DNA from: Capitella teleta
Lineage: Eukaryota > Annelida > Polychaeta > Capitellidae
Length of the DNA: 64,000 bases
Assembly (NCBI GenBank): GCA_000328365.1
Contig: KB297234.1
Coordinates: 645,658 to 709,657, forward strand
Direction of reading: 5' to 3'
The notes under the pieces were generated by a model. The model searched no databases, was not told the DNA's origin, and was given only the letters and a program-made list of their open reading frames with translations. Shown here piece after piece: positions 35,601 to 49,200 of the stretch. The position numbers and the translations under genes were made by a program. Every line of letters begins with the position of its first letter. Within the stretch, counting starts at the first letter, position 1.

Positions 35601-38600
35601 CAAAATCATGAGGTTTTAATATGCATGCGTGGCATGTAATGAAATGTCGCGGCAACAGGGATACACACAATGAATGAGACACGCCTGCCTTTGTCTGGGC
35701 AAGAAGAGTGACAGCGCTTTGCTCAAAATCCCCGCCATGAAGCTTCATTGACAGCCTTCTCTCAGCGGACGCTCCACAGAGACTGTCTTAATTTCGTTTC
35801 CATGGAAATTGAATCCAACGGTTATAGCATTCTATCATATGGGTTGCCATGGATACCAGATGACGATTTGAGGAGCTCGGAGTATGAAATATGAATGTGG
35901 TTCAATCGCTCGGTTCAAGGAAGACCCTAGACTCAGGTGCCGAGGGCAATTTCCAAAATGGAAGCGTGGTGCCCCTGGAGGCGCCTTGCAAACGTCGGGC
36001 ATATTGGACATATTACCATGCAAGACACGAACAGCAAGCGTAGGGCTGCAACATGACCAATTACTGCTGATCAGCATACTGAACAAAACAATCAGCAAGA
36101 ACTGAGACAATGCTCCAATTCAGGTGCTTAGAGACATCTCCTGTACACACATATCTCTGTCAAATTACAGCAATGTTTTCATCAAAGTTCGGTCAATGGA
36201 GCAAGGTCATCCGTCACAGTGAGTTCTCTGAGGTGGCAGACAAGATGACTGATTGAGAGGGAACAGATGGATGGCGGCCCCATTCAAAACGACAGGACGG
36301 AGCTGACTTAACAATGGCTGCCACCCCCAGGCAGCGGCGTGGCTACGTTTTGTAGGGATAGAAGGGGAAAAAATGCGCTCGGGGCGTGATAGTTCGGCTC
36401 ACTCTGCCCGGGAAAGCATAAAAAGTATGCCCCTGTGCGCACTCTAACACCAGGAGGCCTTAGGCCGCAAAAAGAACTCCGCTGTATAAACCAATTTCTG
36501 CCATCCCCATTTCTCTGCTATATTGATTACACCCCTACATAATAGTCCTCAAGCATGTAAAATGATGCAATCGTAAACAGACGCAATTCATCTCAAAAGA
36601 CCATAATTATTCGAGAAGAGACAAGACGATCACCGTGTAAGGCATTCTCCGTGAAACCCCAAATCTGACATAATGCTCAATAAGACTCGTTTCCTGGAAC
36701 TTTATAGAAAGAACTACACGAAAAGCGCTTATGAAGGGCAGCATATGAGAGAAGGATCCAGAGATACACTACGAATCATAAGCGCCCCCGACCCACGTCA
36801 TTCATCTTGTAGAGCGTTGGCCAAGAGATAGCGTGCCTTTGCTGCAACGTCGGATGATGCATGCTGCCCCTTTCGGGCCATACGTCACAGCGATGGGAGG
36901 GGAGGAAAATCACAGCATCCGGCACCACAAAGGAAGCCCAGCCCCCTCACATGACTGTCACGTGGTCGAATTAATACGTCATCAGCGTCCTTTGCTGTAA
37001 CCATGGAGACGGATGATTTTCTTTGCCCTCGTGGTGCGAGCGAAAAAAAAAACTCAAATCAAGAGATGAAAGGCGAAAATACATGACCCTCTATCTCTCC
37101 CCGCGAAGGGAGCCTCTCTAGTGCACTCCCCTCCCCCTCCTTTGCCCTCTCTCTAACACCCGTATGCTCTTTCCTTCAATCTCGACGTCGTGTATTGGTC
37201 AAGGGACGTAGCATAATGGCCAGATAACGCGGTGGACCCCTAAAAGCTTTCTTCCTCTCTGCCGTGTGGTATATAGAAGAGTGAGAAGGTGGATATCTCT
37301 GCTTGCTCTCTCTCCTTGGATGCCTTATAAATAATTTGTTGATCAGGCAATCCGTACTCTGCCTTTTATGAGAGTACATTTCCTTCGTGTTCCAAGGTGG
37401 ACTTTGCATCTTCATGACCATAAATATAAACCATCCAACGCTGCCGGGTTTATACCTGTGATACGGTGCAATGTTTTGCAAGCAGATATCTGCCACAATG
37501 CCCCAATAAGGGTGGTTGTTACGAGCCCATGGTCCGTATTCGAAGAGAGCACTGTCGGGGTCAGACTTTTACCGTAAATGCGTCCACAGAGAAGCAGTTA
37601 TGTCAGCTATTTGTAGAGAGTTATGGCCAAGCACGAAGCATGCAGCCAATGCTAATCCCAAAGATTCGCTGGTTGGCACATCGACGCTATGCGATGTGAC
37701 AGCGTGGGTTGTCGGTGAACTTGCCCAGGGATCTTAAGTAACCACCAAATATCATGCATGAAGTATTTCAGTACGTAGCAGACCTTCGAGAGAATGTTTT
37801 CGTTTTCTTTTTTTTTCTTTTTGTGTGAAATGCTATATAGGCAAATAAGGATGAGTGTAAAGCCTACTTTTTTTTCGACCGATTCATGAATATCTGGAAC
37901 TCCCATCTTTTCACCAACACTTTCACAGCTTACTTGACGAATGTGCTCGTAGATAAGATAACTCTATCTAAAACAAGACCATTGTCTGTACTTCCAAACT
38001 GCTACTCGGCTTCCCCCAGGAGACCGACTATACCGAGAGAGAGAAAACGAATCCGTGGAAACCCTATTTACTGAGAACCCGTGAATTCAAGGAAACGATA
38101 CAGGAAACATGAAGGGGCCCACCACTTTGTGACTCTCACGTGCTCCTCTCGTTATTCTTTCTCACTTGACAAAGCAATGGAGTACGAGCTATTATGTAAG
38201 CGTAGAAGAAGAACGATGAGGCCTCGCTCATTGATAAGTTGATCAAAGACCATCTTAGCATCCTGAGCACGGAGACGTCGACAGACTGCTGCGCTCCTCG
38301 ACGCAGATCAAGAAAAATTATGAGCTTCTTTTGTGGTCGGAGGGCTGGCTGAATGAAAGCTTTGAGAGATTCCGTGACTCTTGGCATAAGAGCTGATTGG
38401 AGGGAGGATATTGGGGCTGCGACGTCCTTGGCCAAGGGAGCTCTCTCTCTCTCTCGTGCGGGGTTGACAATCTGTGTTCCCTAGCTGGGGTTATAAAGGA
38501 GTGAGCATGAAGATCCTAGGCTGATTGGGAAAAGCGAAGAAACGGGAAGGCTGGGAGCCATGTTAGGTTGTTTGCTGGATGGTGGGTGGTGATATACAAT

Positions 38601-41600
38601 TACATTTATAAGTTTCATGTCATGAAATGTTAAAAGACAATTTTTTTCCTAATGCAGAATGAATATAATGTGCATGTAATATAATAGTTCAACCGAAAGA
38701 AATTAGTATGGCTGGGGGAATTTATATATAGATTTATAGTATGGTTATAACAGATAATTAACAAACAAAAAGTACAGATGATTGTCATGTCTCCCATTAC
38801 AAGATTTACACGTCTTCAATTTCATTCTTTCGAGACAACAACAACCACAAATGAGTAGTGGTGTTGAAATGGACAGGGAAAAAGCTTGGATTATTAATCA
38901 ACGAACGCGATGACCGAAGCGTACCGACGACGACTCGAGCCACGTCGGCTACCTGATGAAATCAACGAAATTGCACCACCACAAACAAATTATCAAGACT
39001 TCGAGTTCGACGTGGAAGAAAAAAAGGTGTGTGGCCCACTCAGTCTTGATGAAGTCACTGGATAACCGAATGAGGAAGTTCATTGTCTCGCGGGAGAACA
39101 GAGGAACGCGCGAGGTTTACGAGGGTGACCTCGCTTGTATAATTGTGTGAATTCATCAATTCGAGGGCACGATGCGTGCAGAATTCAACGCGGCTTTTAT
39201 TTATATCAATTAATGAAATTGACACTCACCGCATTTGCCTTCGTACACCACAGTGATGTCGCGCATCTGATTGCAGGCGGCCCTATTGAGGGAACACCTG
39301 TTCTGGTAGTCCTTGCCGTCTGATCCGCACACCGGTCTGCTCCCCACGCTGTCACCGTAACTGTCACATCGTTCCGGACATTGACACCGCGCGGTCAGAC
39401 CATCCAGAGAGGCGACGCACTGCGCCCCATAGCTGCATTGTTTGGACTCGCACGGATCTTGAACATCTGGAGGATAGACATAGCAAGCGAATGACGGGTG
39501 AGTGGCGACGAGGATGACGATGATGACGGTGATGAAGGCACGCGGCAAGGAAGACGACGCGGATGAGGTGGACGAAGCGAGACGACGCATTGTTGTCAGG
39601 TAAAGCAGGTATTATCCCAATCACGATACTCCTTCGCTTCTAAAATATTCACAGCCAGCTGATCTCTCGATGAGAAAGGTGCGTGACGCCCGGTCATCGT
39701 GCAAACCCCTCTCCTGGCGAGGAGCCATGCTGCTCACTCGGCATCCCGGATCAGCGACTGCATCGCTCTGCTCAGGTGCTGCGCCTGCGTCGGGGCCGCA
39801 GGGGAGAGGGGGTGCGAGCTAATCCCCGCTATGATGATCCTCCGTTAACGATTTGCCCACAAATGGCCAGCGTAACAAAGCTGGCTCGGGCGGTGGCTGT
39901 CGATCTCTGTTTCAGTGCGCTGCCGCCACAGGTTGACGGCGCTTTGCCACCATTAGCTTTGTCGCCATTCATCAGCTTCAAAGCGGGTCGAAATGGCGTG
40001 CGATAGATTGAGCAATCAGCGCAAGAAGCAATCCCGCAATTAGGCCGCGCTGCTTTGCGCCAATTGCCGCAGAATTAACCCTCATGGGTTCACTCAGAGC
40101 AAACGGGCCGCTTATGTTACAGGCCTATATGGTCATGCGGTATATTTCGCGTTTAATGTTATCTTATGCGATGCTTATGCCTTCTCGCTTTTTGCCTTCG
40201 TGGGTAAGCAATCTACGGAAAGATTAGCGCTGAATCCACATTAGGAAAAACACACGCTCCAACATACGTGATCGGATTTCCTCGCAAGCAATATCACTGA
40301 GATTGGTAATCTTGTTGACTGAGTGCGTTATGATTTTTATCAAGAAAAATAAATGACGTTATGATTTCATGACTTATTCTTAAATGTGCGTTATGATTTA
40401 AGAGGATGAAATAGCAGTGCGTTATGCCTCACCACAGGGTCCCTGCGATTTGGCTTTCACTCTCTTCTTCTGTGAACAGCTTGCCCGTCTGAGTTCGCAG
40501 TCGTTGGAGTAGGTCACTCCATCCGTGCCGCAGACAGGTGCGAACACCTGAGAGCAGGTCTCGGGACATTCGCACCTGGCCTGCCCTGACGTGGCATCAA
40601 CGACGCACTGTGCCCCAAAAGCACAGTACTTGCGCTCACAGGGAGCTGCAAATAAAGCAACGTTATGATCAAGGAGCTCCTTCTGGCGGGGGATTTCTTC
40701 AACTTTCCTGAATGCAAGCATATAGGAGAATGGTGATATTTCTACTGAATTCAGAGTTGGGACGTGCAAACATCAATGCGTAAAAAGATGTCGATTAAAT
40801 TAAAGTATTTGAATTCAAGAAAAATTATTCAAGAAAATTAAAAATGTATAAGATTGTTAAAAAATGCCATTAATGTTAACCAACATGATTAGCTCTCGAC
40901 AGACACGCACACGGTTACGTATATAATTAGAACTGCGAATATTTCACGATATCGGATAAAGAATATCGGAAATCCGAGCAAGTACGAAAAGTCATACTAC
41001 ACCCTAATTATTAATATTCACAAAGGAGTAATTTTCACTCACCTCTTACTAAAAATGCCAAGAAAAAAAGAAAAAAAGAACACAATTTAACTACAAGCCT
41101 GAAAGGTTTCAACTAACAGAAAAATGTGAAAAATTAATTTATTTTGTAAAACAGTTCTAATCTCTAATAAACACAAAGGAACTTGAAATTTGTCTAAAAT
41201 CCAATCATAATCAGCACTGACCTTCAATTGGTGGCGGTTTCACCTTGAAAGGTTTATCTGGAAGAAAATAATGTAGTAAATAAAATTATTCCTTTAAATA
41301 ATATAACTATGCAGCAGTAAACACTCCAATTTCCGTTGCATCACAAGCAATTTTCATTTCTTTATACCTTTCCCTTCGATAAAGTGTTATATAAAACACT
41401 TCGACAGCGTCATCTAAATAACGCAACATATTTTACAACAACATTCAAGCAGAATAAAGTGTTCCAAAACGACCCATACACCGGAAGTACAACCACACTC
41501 AAACGGAGAAACGAACTTCCATCGAATCAGATGAAGTTAAACACAACAATAATAGGGTATCTTCATAAATACTTGAACATTACCAGATGATGTCTGATTC

Positions 41601-43174
41601 CATGATGATGTGCCTTCAACATCAGCGATATTACGAAAGTGCAGTACAGTGACAGTCAGAATTAAAGAACCGAAGAATAATCCTATAAACAATCCTGCTC
41701 GCTTTAGCACTGAGATGACAGCCCGAGAGTGCTTTGATCTTTTGCCGACGTAATAATCTCCCCCCATTCTTGGCATGCCTTATTTAACTTGTGTAATCCA
41801 TGGGTGAATGTATCAATCCAACTCGCACGTTTGCTTCGGGTTGTGAGATACGCGTTACAGTTTAACCACCTTTTTTTTTTTTGTCTGTGTTTGGGCAAAC
41901 TTCCAGTTTGTATTTATATTCAGCGTCAATTTGATTTAAATGGCTCTCGATCGTGGAGATACTCGCGAGAGCTGAGATGCACCTGTGACATACATCACGG
42001 CGATAGGCCTATTTAATGACTTGTTTTATATCACGATCATGGGTCAATCACCAGACCGACCGGTGATATGTGGTCAGCAGAAGCCCTTTAATTTACATCA
42101 GGATCGACGCACCCTAAGGTGCGATGCTAGCTGATAGTTAGGTCGTGGAATTTAAATGTGTTTTCGCTGAATGGGTGTTGGCCTACGAAGAAGAAAGACG
42201 AAAGGGCTTCATGATCACTTAAACACAAAGTGAAGCCGTGAAAAGTGGTTTTGATGGCGAAGACATTTCTCGTTAACCCTGTGACGACCGTCTTGTCAAT
42301 CGGCCTCAGGAATGCTTAGAAGAAAAGCTCTATGTGGAAGGCACGAATGAAGTAGGGACCTAAAGAGATGGAGGATTGGAGGAGACAGACCATTGTACAC
42401 CTGCAAGTGCAATGGACCAGTCAAGATATAAATCATAGGTGACCTTTAAAAACACGTATTTTGTTCCGTCGCTCTCATGTGGCGACCCACCCTCGGAATA
42501 TCCGCGAGTAAAGATTTACAAGGACGAACAAAAACAACGAAATCGACAATCGAAATCGACTGTTTTGTAATCGACAAAATAGTCTTTTGGTTGGCTCTCA
42601 GGTCATACATTCTACCGAGAATATACGTGTTTAAAAACTGCCAGGTGATTTTAAATTTGTGTTGCATGCAAACTCAGGATTTAATTCAATGACACTCCTT
42701 CAAACTGTAGTCAATTTAGCTTTTAAAAAATGGGGGACCCGGACCAAATTACGACAGAATTTATGTTTAGCACACCCGACGCAGAAACATGCACTGAAAA
42801 CACACACTCGTGCTACTTTATAGAGCAGACACATAATTTGAGCGTGTATTTTTATATCCAATTTAGCTATATACATCAAAGGCGCAAACAGTATATCACA
42901 AATTGCACTTCAAATACCGACATCAAAGGGAGTTAATTGATGGCCCACTGTGAAAGCGACAGGTACATTCACGTGTTGCTCAAATGTTGGCAACAAAACA
43001 AACTTTTTGGGGAAAACGTTCCGTAAACAGCAGCTGTGTATGAAGGTGGAAGTTGCTCTTGAATAACAAGAAACGAACTTTCTCTGCAAACAAAGTTCAT
43101 TTTCGGAAGAAAAAAAAAACATCTCTAAATAATAGCGCCAGATTACCCCAAAAAAAATCAAAAAAAAAAAAAAA

Positions 43175-43217
<43 letters not shown>

Positions 43218-46200
43218 CAACACACACAAAAACACACACAAAAAATACACACACAAAAAATATAAAAAAACACACACACAAAAACAAACAATAAAACACA
43301 AGCAAAACACACACAAAAACACACACACACAAACAACCATATACTTATATTCACGAAATACGAGTGAAATATACGCATGAAAATAAATAAGATGAAATAA
43401 AGCTTATATTTATATAATTCAGACATAGTCATTGCGGCAGCCATGCCAATCATCAATACGTGTGTGATGCTACGTGCGGATTTCTGTGCAATCGACGCCA
43501 GGTGACCATCGCTACACCGCTCGTCCAACACCAGCAGTTTCCAGCGCCTTCAACACAACATCCGTACACGACAAGTGCAGATGTTCTCCTCACCCCGACT
43601 GCCCAGAAGCCCCGCTCATCCCAGCTGCAAACGACCACGTGCTGCTGACGACGACCCTCTCGATGAACCAAGCATCGACACTGCAGCTTTTTAATAATTA
43701 GAACTGTCTCCGTTGTCCAACAGTAGCAATGAGACGAGATTTATCGAGATTTATCGGGGCAAACCACACGTTCTATGGTTCGGTGAGGTTCGGGCCCAGT
43801 CGGCTGTTTCCGCTCCGTATACAGCTGTTGTAAACGGAGTCACTTCGTACTTTTTCCCCACCTGTTGTCTACCTGTTTAACTAATCTTTACGTGTTCTTA
43901 ATTTCCCCAATAAAAGCAAGTGTTAGATATTGTCTAAGAAGACGGCCACACCACTAGTCGGAGCGGCCAACTGGGTGTTACACAATGAGTGTTCGTAGGA
44001 AAACTGGAAATCGGGGAGATCTCCGTCGACCAGCGGCCACTTCACATATCCAGAGCATTGCGTCATTCCTTGGCTAGCCCAAAAGGCTGTCTACAACAGG
44101 GACTGGATCGCGATGCTGTGACGGAGAATGTGTGTCCTACCCACCCCGGGCAGGTGACAGTCTGTGACTTGAAAAGACAATGCATCGGAGCATTGTATGC
44201 TTGGTCCCATGCACCTGCCTATTGAACGCAATACCAAGCCGTGTTGAATAGGGATCCACTTTTGTTGAAATAGTGAAAATTTATTTGGGCAAAATTTGAG
44301 CGTTTTCGATGCAGAAAATAAACAAGAAACATAACGCGCTAAGACCGTTATGATTTTACGAACAATGCGCTATGATTCTCGACAAGCGCCGGCGATGCAC
44401 AACCACGAGGGCGCCCTCTCTCCGTTCATCCCTTCCCTTATCCATCATCTTCTGCTCGGCGCGAACAACTTCCTGCAAATGAGCCGTGAACATTCAGACA
44501 GGAACCTTTTCCCTCCGTTATTAATGAGGCCGGTGAGACTTATCACTCTCGATTGTCGCGGATTGAAGCCGCCAACAATAACTCAAAATAACTAAGGATT
44601 TTTGAACATTACATCATAGCGTGACATAGCCCAGAGTTAATTACCATAACGTATGAAAACTGCTGAAGCACAGACCACTCTCCACCGCGCAAGATATCAG
44701 AAATATTTATCCTGAACTTGAGAGTGTTATTATTATCGTAGGTGAAATTTCCCCTCGAGCTACAAGACCCGCTCTGCTATTTCTGACCTCTTGTTGATTC
44801 TATAGCTAAGAAAGAGAGATAGAATATAGTGTTAATAATACTAAAAGTATTTCACAACGCCTAAATTATAATTTATTCGGTTGTCTTCTTGTGAAATTGA
44901 TCAGGAGAATCGCAGATTACACGCAATTTGCCCAGAGGCATCAACCGAATTGCACATCGAACAACAAAGAGACTTTAATCCATAATAACATAGCTCCTTG
45001 TTGCAGTTATTGCTTGAGTGGACATTTTACGATTATAGCCAACCGTAGATAACAATCGTCATGGCACCGTTGGCTGACCATATACTAAGAAGTCCCTCGC
45101 AGACTGAGAGATGAATGATCGCCAGTTTGTTATCGCTAGAAGTGATAAGACGTTTTCTGTAGGTCATTCCTTGCGGCTGAAACCATTCAATCACCAAAGC
45201 ACTTCTGTCGAGACAGAGGAGTTTCTGGTCTCAGTAATCGGATCTAAACAACCCGCTCTGTAACACGTCAAACCTGAACGTCAATATCACATTTGACAAA
45301 CTCTTGATATCATCCCTTTGATCGGATATTAAACTTATAATCAAAACCATCCTGACTTCTTTAAGGTTAAGACCAACGATGGCAGACGTAGCACAGTAAT
45401 GCAATTAAATCGTAATGTTTGAGTTGAGCCCTGTGCACTGATAACATTGTCGATTACGACGCTCCGAGACTGACTGACGCTCGAGAGCAGTCTGCCCAAT
45501 ATGATGCCAATGTCTCGCCAATATTAAAGACAAGATGCGACGAGGAACAGCCTCTTGGATTTCGTCAATTTCCTGGAAATGTGACCGGGACAAAGATGTG
45601 AGGAGATGCGGCTGTGAAATCGACATGTAAGAGGGATTTCCGAGCGGAGATTCGAAATATGTTTTTCTCACTTTGTGCTGAACGTTTCGTCGATAAGGAT
45701 GAAATCGATCCGATGCTTTTGTTCATTTCACAGATTTTCCGACGGGGTTATCGGGAGACGAGAAAACATGCTGTCCGCAAATACTCTACTACTATAGTGC
45801 TCATCATACATGCATTCGGTTGTACATTTTTTTCTCTCTCGTAAGTGGTACTACATGATGTAATAGACCAGTATCCAATGTGATTAAAGTATCCAATGTG
45901 ATTAAAGCACCCAATGTCATTTCTCGAGTGAAGCTTCTATTGTTTAAGTACAGTCGCATTATGCCTGTTATGTCAAACTACTATAGTTCCACATAAATAA
46001 ATAAATAAAAGGGATGGGACGTACACCTTTTACTATTCAACCGACAGTAATGTGATTTATGTATTTTCTTTTAATATTAGGCCTATAATATTATATGCAT
46101 GCAGTCAGAAACACAGGCATCAACTTGCTAATAATAAATACCTTCATATAACTTGGAGAATTTGTTTTAACTTTGTTAAACCAACTATTTATGGTTTCAA

Positions 46201-49200
46201 AGCATGCCCCCGAGGGCAGCAACTTTCAATTCAAAGGCTGTTTAAAGTCACGCACACCTTGTCAGGTAGAGATCACACAAACAGGTGAAGCCTTCTTTTA
46301 CTTATTGCAAATCGTTCGGTGTCAAATAACGAAACATGATATTCAAAAATGTAAATTGATCAAAAGACGGTGTCCTTACATGTTAATAAAACTTAGATTT
46401 ACCTTAACCCAGGTCAATGGGGTATATACATCGATCATGAAAAAAAACCTTAGCCAATGGCTATCGAATACAAGAAGACACGGACAATTCTCTCGATTGA
46501 CCACTGCGGTCCGACGGCCAATGTCCATTTCGATGTCCCCAGTGACCACGTCAGCCGAGATACCCTGCTCTCAGAGCGACGGACCTTTTATCTCTTCCCC
46601 CATTTGGGCTGGCTGCTCACTGCTAAGATAACCGACTTCTAGAATAGTCGGCGCCAGAAGAAATCAATAATCGAAGGTTTTGTTCCCTCTGCATGATTTG
46701 TCTTCTTCTGATCCAAACACCAATCAGAAGAAGAGAGGGATGCAAAGATAAGATGAAACTACCAATTAACTCGTATTGTCTCAAGAGGAAGTATTTGTGA
46801 TTGCATTGTGCGGAGTCTGTGTGCGTTTGGCAAACGCACAAATGACCTAAGAGAAGCGGAGATCCGTCGGATGGTCATCGCTAGATTGGTCCACATTGAG
46901 ATGAATTGCTGATTAAATAGCTTTCCCTCTTCGACACAAACCGTGTTAGTCTGAGTGGGGAGTTGCAAGTTTTATTTTTCCAAGGAAGTTGTAACGGTGC
47001 ATGATATAAATGCAAGTTATACCACGGTTATCAACTGGCGACCAATCAGAAGAGTGGAGAAGCAGAAACCATGCTGAACGGTATAAAAGAATTAATGGTC
47101 CACAAAGGACTATCCAGGGACCACTTTCCATCTCTTCCGTAGACTGACCAATCTCTCTATCTCGCGATACTATCTCTTGTTTAATGTTGCGCCTGTCTCG
47201 GGGCGTGATTCTTGTGGGTCTAGGGCGAATGATAACCGCGTTTGTCTAATGCGCCGGGTCCCACGCTGGTCCCTCACGGAACAAATTGAGGTCGTGCGAT
47301 TTATAGAACTCGGATCACGAATCGCGAACGAATCGCATCCGAACCGGAAGCATTTGGGAGAGATAGATCAAATAGGGGTTGCTATCAGATAACTCGGCAT
47401 GGTGCTATCGCTTCGTCTTTTCCAGGGTCTCCAAGGGATAAGCATTCTGACAGCCACGTGATGCATTGTCTGCGAGCAATGAGCTCTTATGCATAAAGAT
47501 GTTGCCCTTGCAATTCACACGTACCAGGCACTCCGTTGGAAGCACACTTATCTGGTACCAATGACGCAACTGTTCTAGTGTTCTACCAATAACCACAAAA
47601 TGAGATCAGAGGAAAAGTCTTCATAGTGTTTGAGGTCATCCCTGGATATATAAGGTCACGTGGTCTCTGTAGAATTCAATCGATTTGCCATTCATTCGTG
47701 GTCATTTCGAGACTATCTTGCTCTGTTCGTGTTCAGTAACACTCGTGCCCATGCTATATAGTGGCTTTGTATAGCAAAGTACAAACGACTCATTACAAAA
47801 TCATTGCATGATAGCTGCTTGTCTCTCTTATAGCGCAGCATTCATTTAGGGGCGAAGGAGGGGGGGGGTACCTTGCGATCCTCAAATGATTTAAAACTAA
47901 TACGACATGTTTCAAAAAGATTAATTACAGTAATTACATGAAGCGATCGGTGGTCCCAATTCTCAATAGCGCCATCTGTTACGCTTTGGAATCACACCCC
48001 AAAAGCACAATATAAGCGAGAATCAATTGCCAATTTTCCTGGTCAGACGAAATGAACAGGAAACAAGCAATATCCCAGCAACCATCAATAAATACAATAG
48101 CAACCGTTCAGAAGAGGGAAAAATGTTTGCTAACGATAACATCAGGCCGATGAAGAAGCAGACGTCAAATCGAGTGTCGTTTGCCATAACGAGTTTGGAT
48201 TGAACGCCTCATGCCTCATGGAATGATATCATCTAGATTGGCAGGCGCTGTAAATCTCCTCGAGTACGAATTCTTGGTTTTAGCTCAGTGTATAATGTAT
48301 ACTAGTATCCAACCATTTCATCAGAACCAAGTCAGACTAATGGCATTCGTTAACTTGCACTGTGCAACCATAGGCGCTGTGCAATGATTTGCACCGTGCA
48401 TATACTGAATGAAATGGACACCTTGGATTGGAACGGACACTGCTTGTGTGTACAGTGGAGTTATCTCGCCAGGTGAACGTCTGCTGACAGCATCTGGTAA
48501 TTCTGGTTAATTGGTGTATTTTTGTTTTGCTGGGATATCGGCTTCGCAGGATTCGCCATAATAACATGGTCAGCAATACTTCTGTTGGGGCGTTGTCTTG
48601 TGTTTATGACGTATTACGTGTAGCACCGTCTTGAGCTAGCGGCGGCTGACGCTCATCTGGACCCCACACGGAGGCTATAGGTCACTAGAGGTCGAGAAGT
48701 TTCGCCAGAGGGAGGAAGAGTGGAGATTATTGGTCAGGTTTTATTCGGGCTGACAATTAAGAAGTCGAGACTTTTACGCAAATAATTTAATATAATGTTG
48801 ATATAGGCCTATAGGAAAATTATAATATATAATTACAAGTTCGGTTAACTTAGTTGCATTATTACCTCAAAGTGTTGTTACCAAAGTTACGAGGTGCTCG
48901 TAAAACTGTGAATACTTCAGGAGGCAGCGATGAGAAGATTATGTAATAATTGCATATCTGCACATATAATAATATATACTGCGCCTTGTAATATATTTTT
49001 CACTTCATACCAGAATAATTATAATCATATATGTAGTATAGGTAGTGCCCTGTATTCAACACCAGCCACATCCATATGAGGGTTCGGTATTCCCTGGCAC
49101 GCCCCTATCGAATATACCTAATTAGTGATTGAAGAACCTATTGGCCAGGTAACAACGACAGGTAATTGAGTCTTTGAAGTTTCAATCACTCTCTTCAACT

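Noticed and set aside
37176-37496. 106-codon minus-strand ORF inside the FS2-FS3 intron as a possible extra agrin exon
   Set aside because: It lacks the cysteine pattern, and no phase-1 splice pair bounds it.
40326-40428. CRISPR-like array (about 31-bp period)
   Set aside because: The repeated core is only 7-9 bp, the genome is eukaryotic, and there are no long direct repeats or cas genes.
42910-43531. Long minus-strand ORFs rich in Val/Cys/Phe and Tyr/Leu
   Set aside because: Produced entirely by the TAA and CA low-complexity tract.
43690-43990. AATAAA followed by a TGTTACA-like end, suggesting a solo LTR
   Set aside because: No matching start, no paired copy, no primer-binding site and no adjacent pol sequence that I can recognise.
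46173-46631. 152-codon plus-strand ORF in agrin intron 1
   Set aside because: No domain, signal peptide, splice context or compositional bias; length is within what chance gives in 64 kb.
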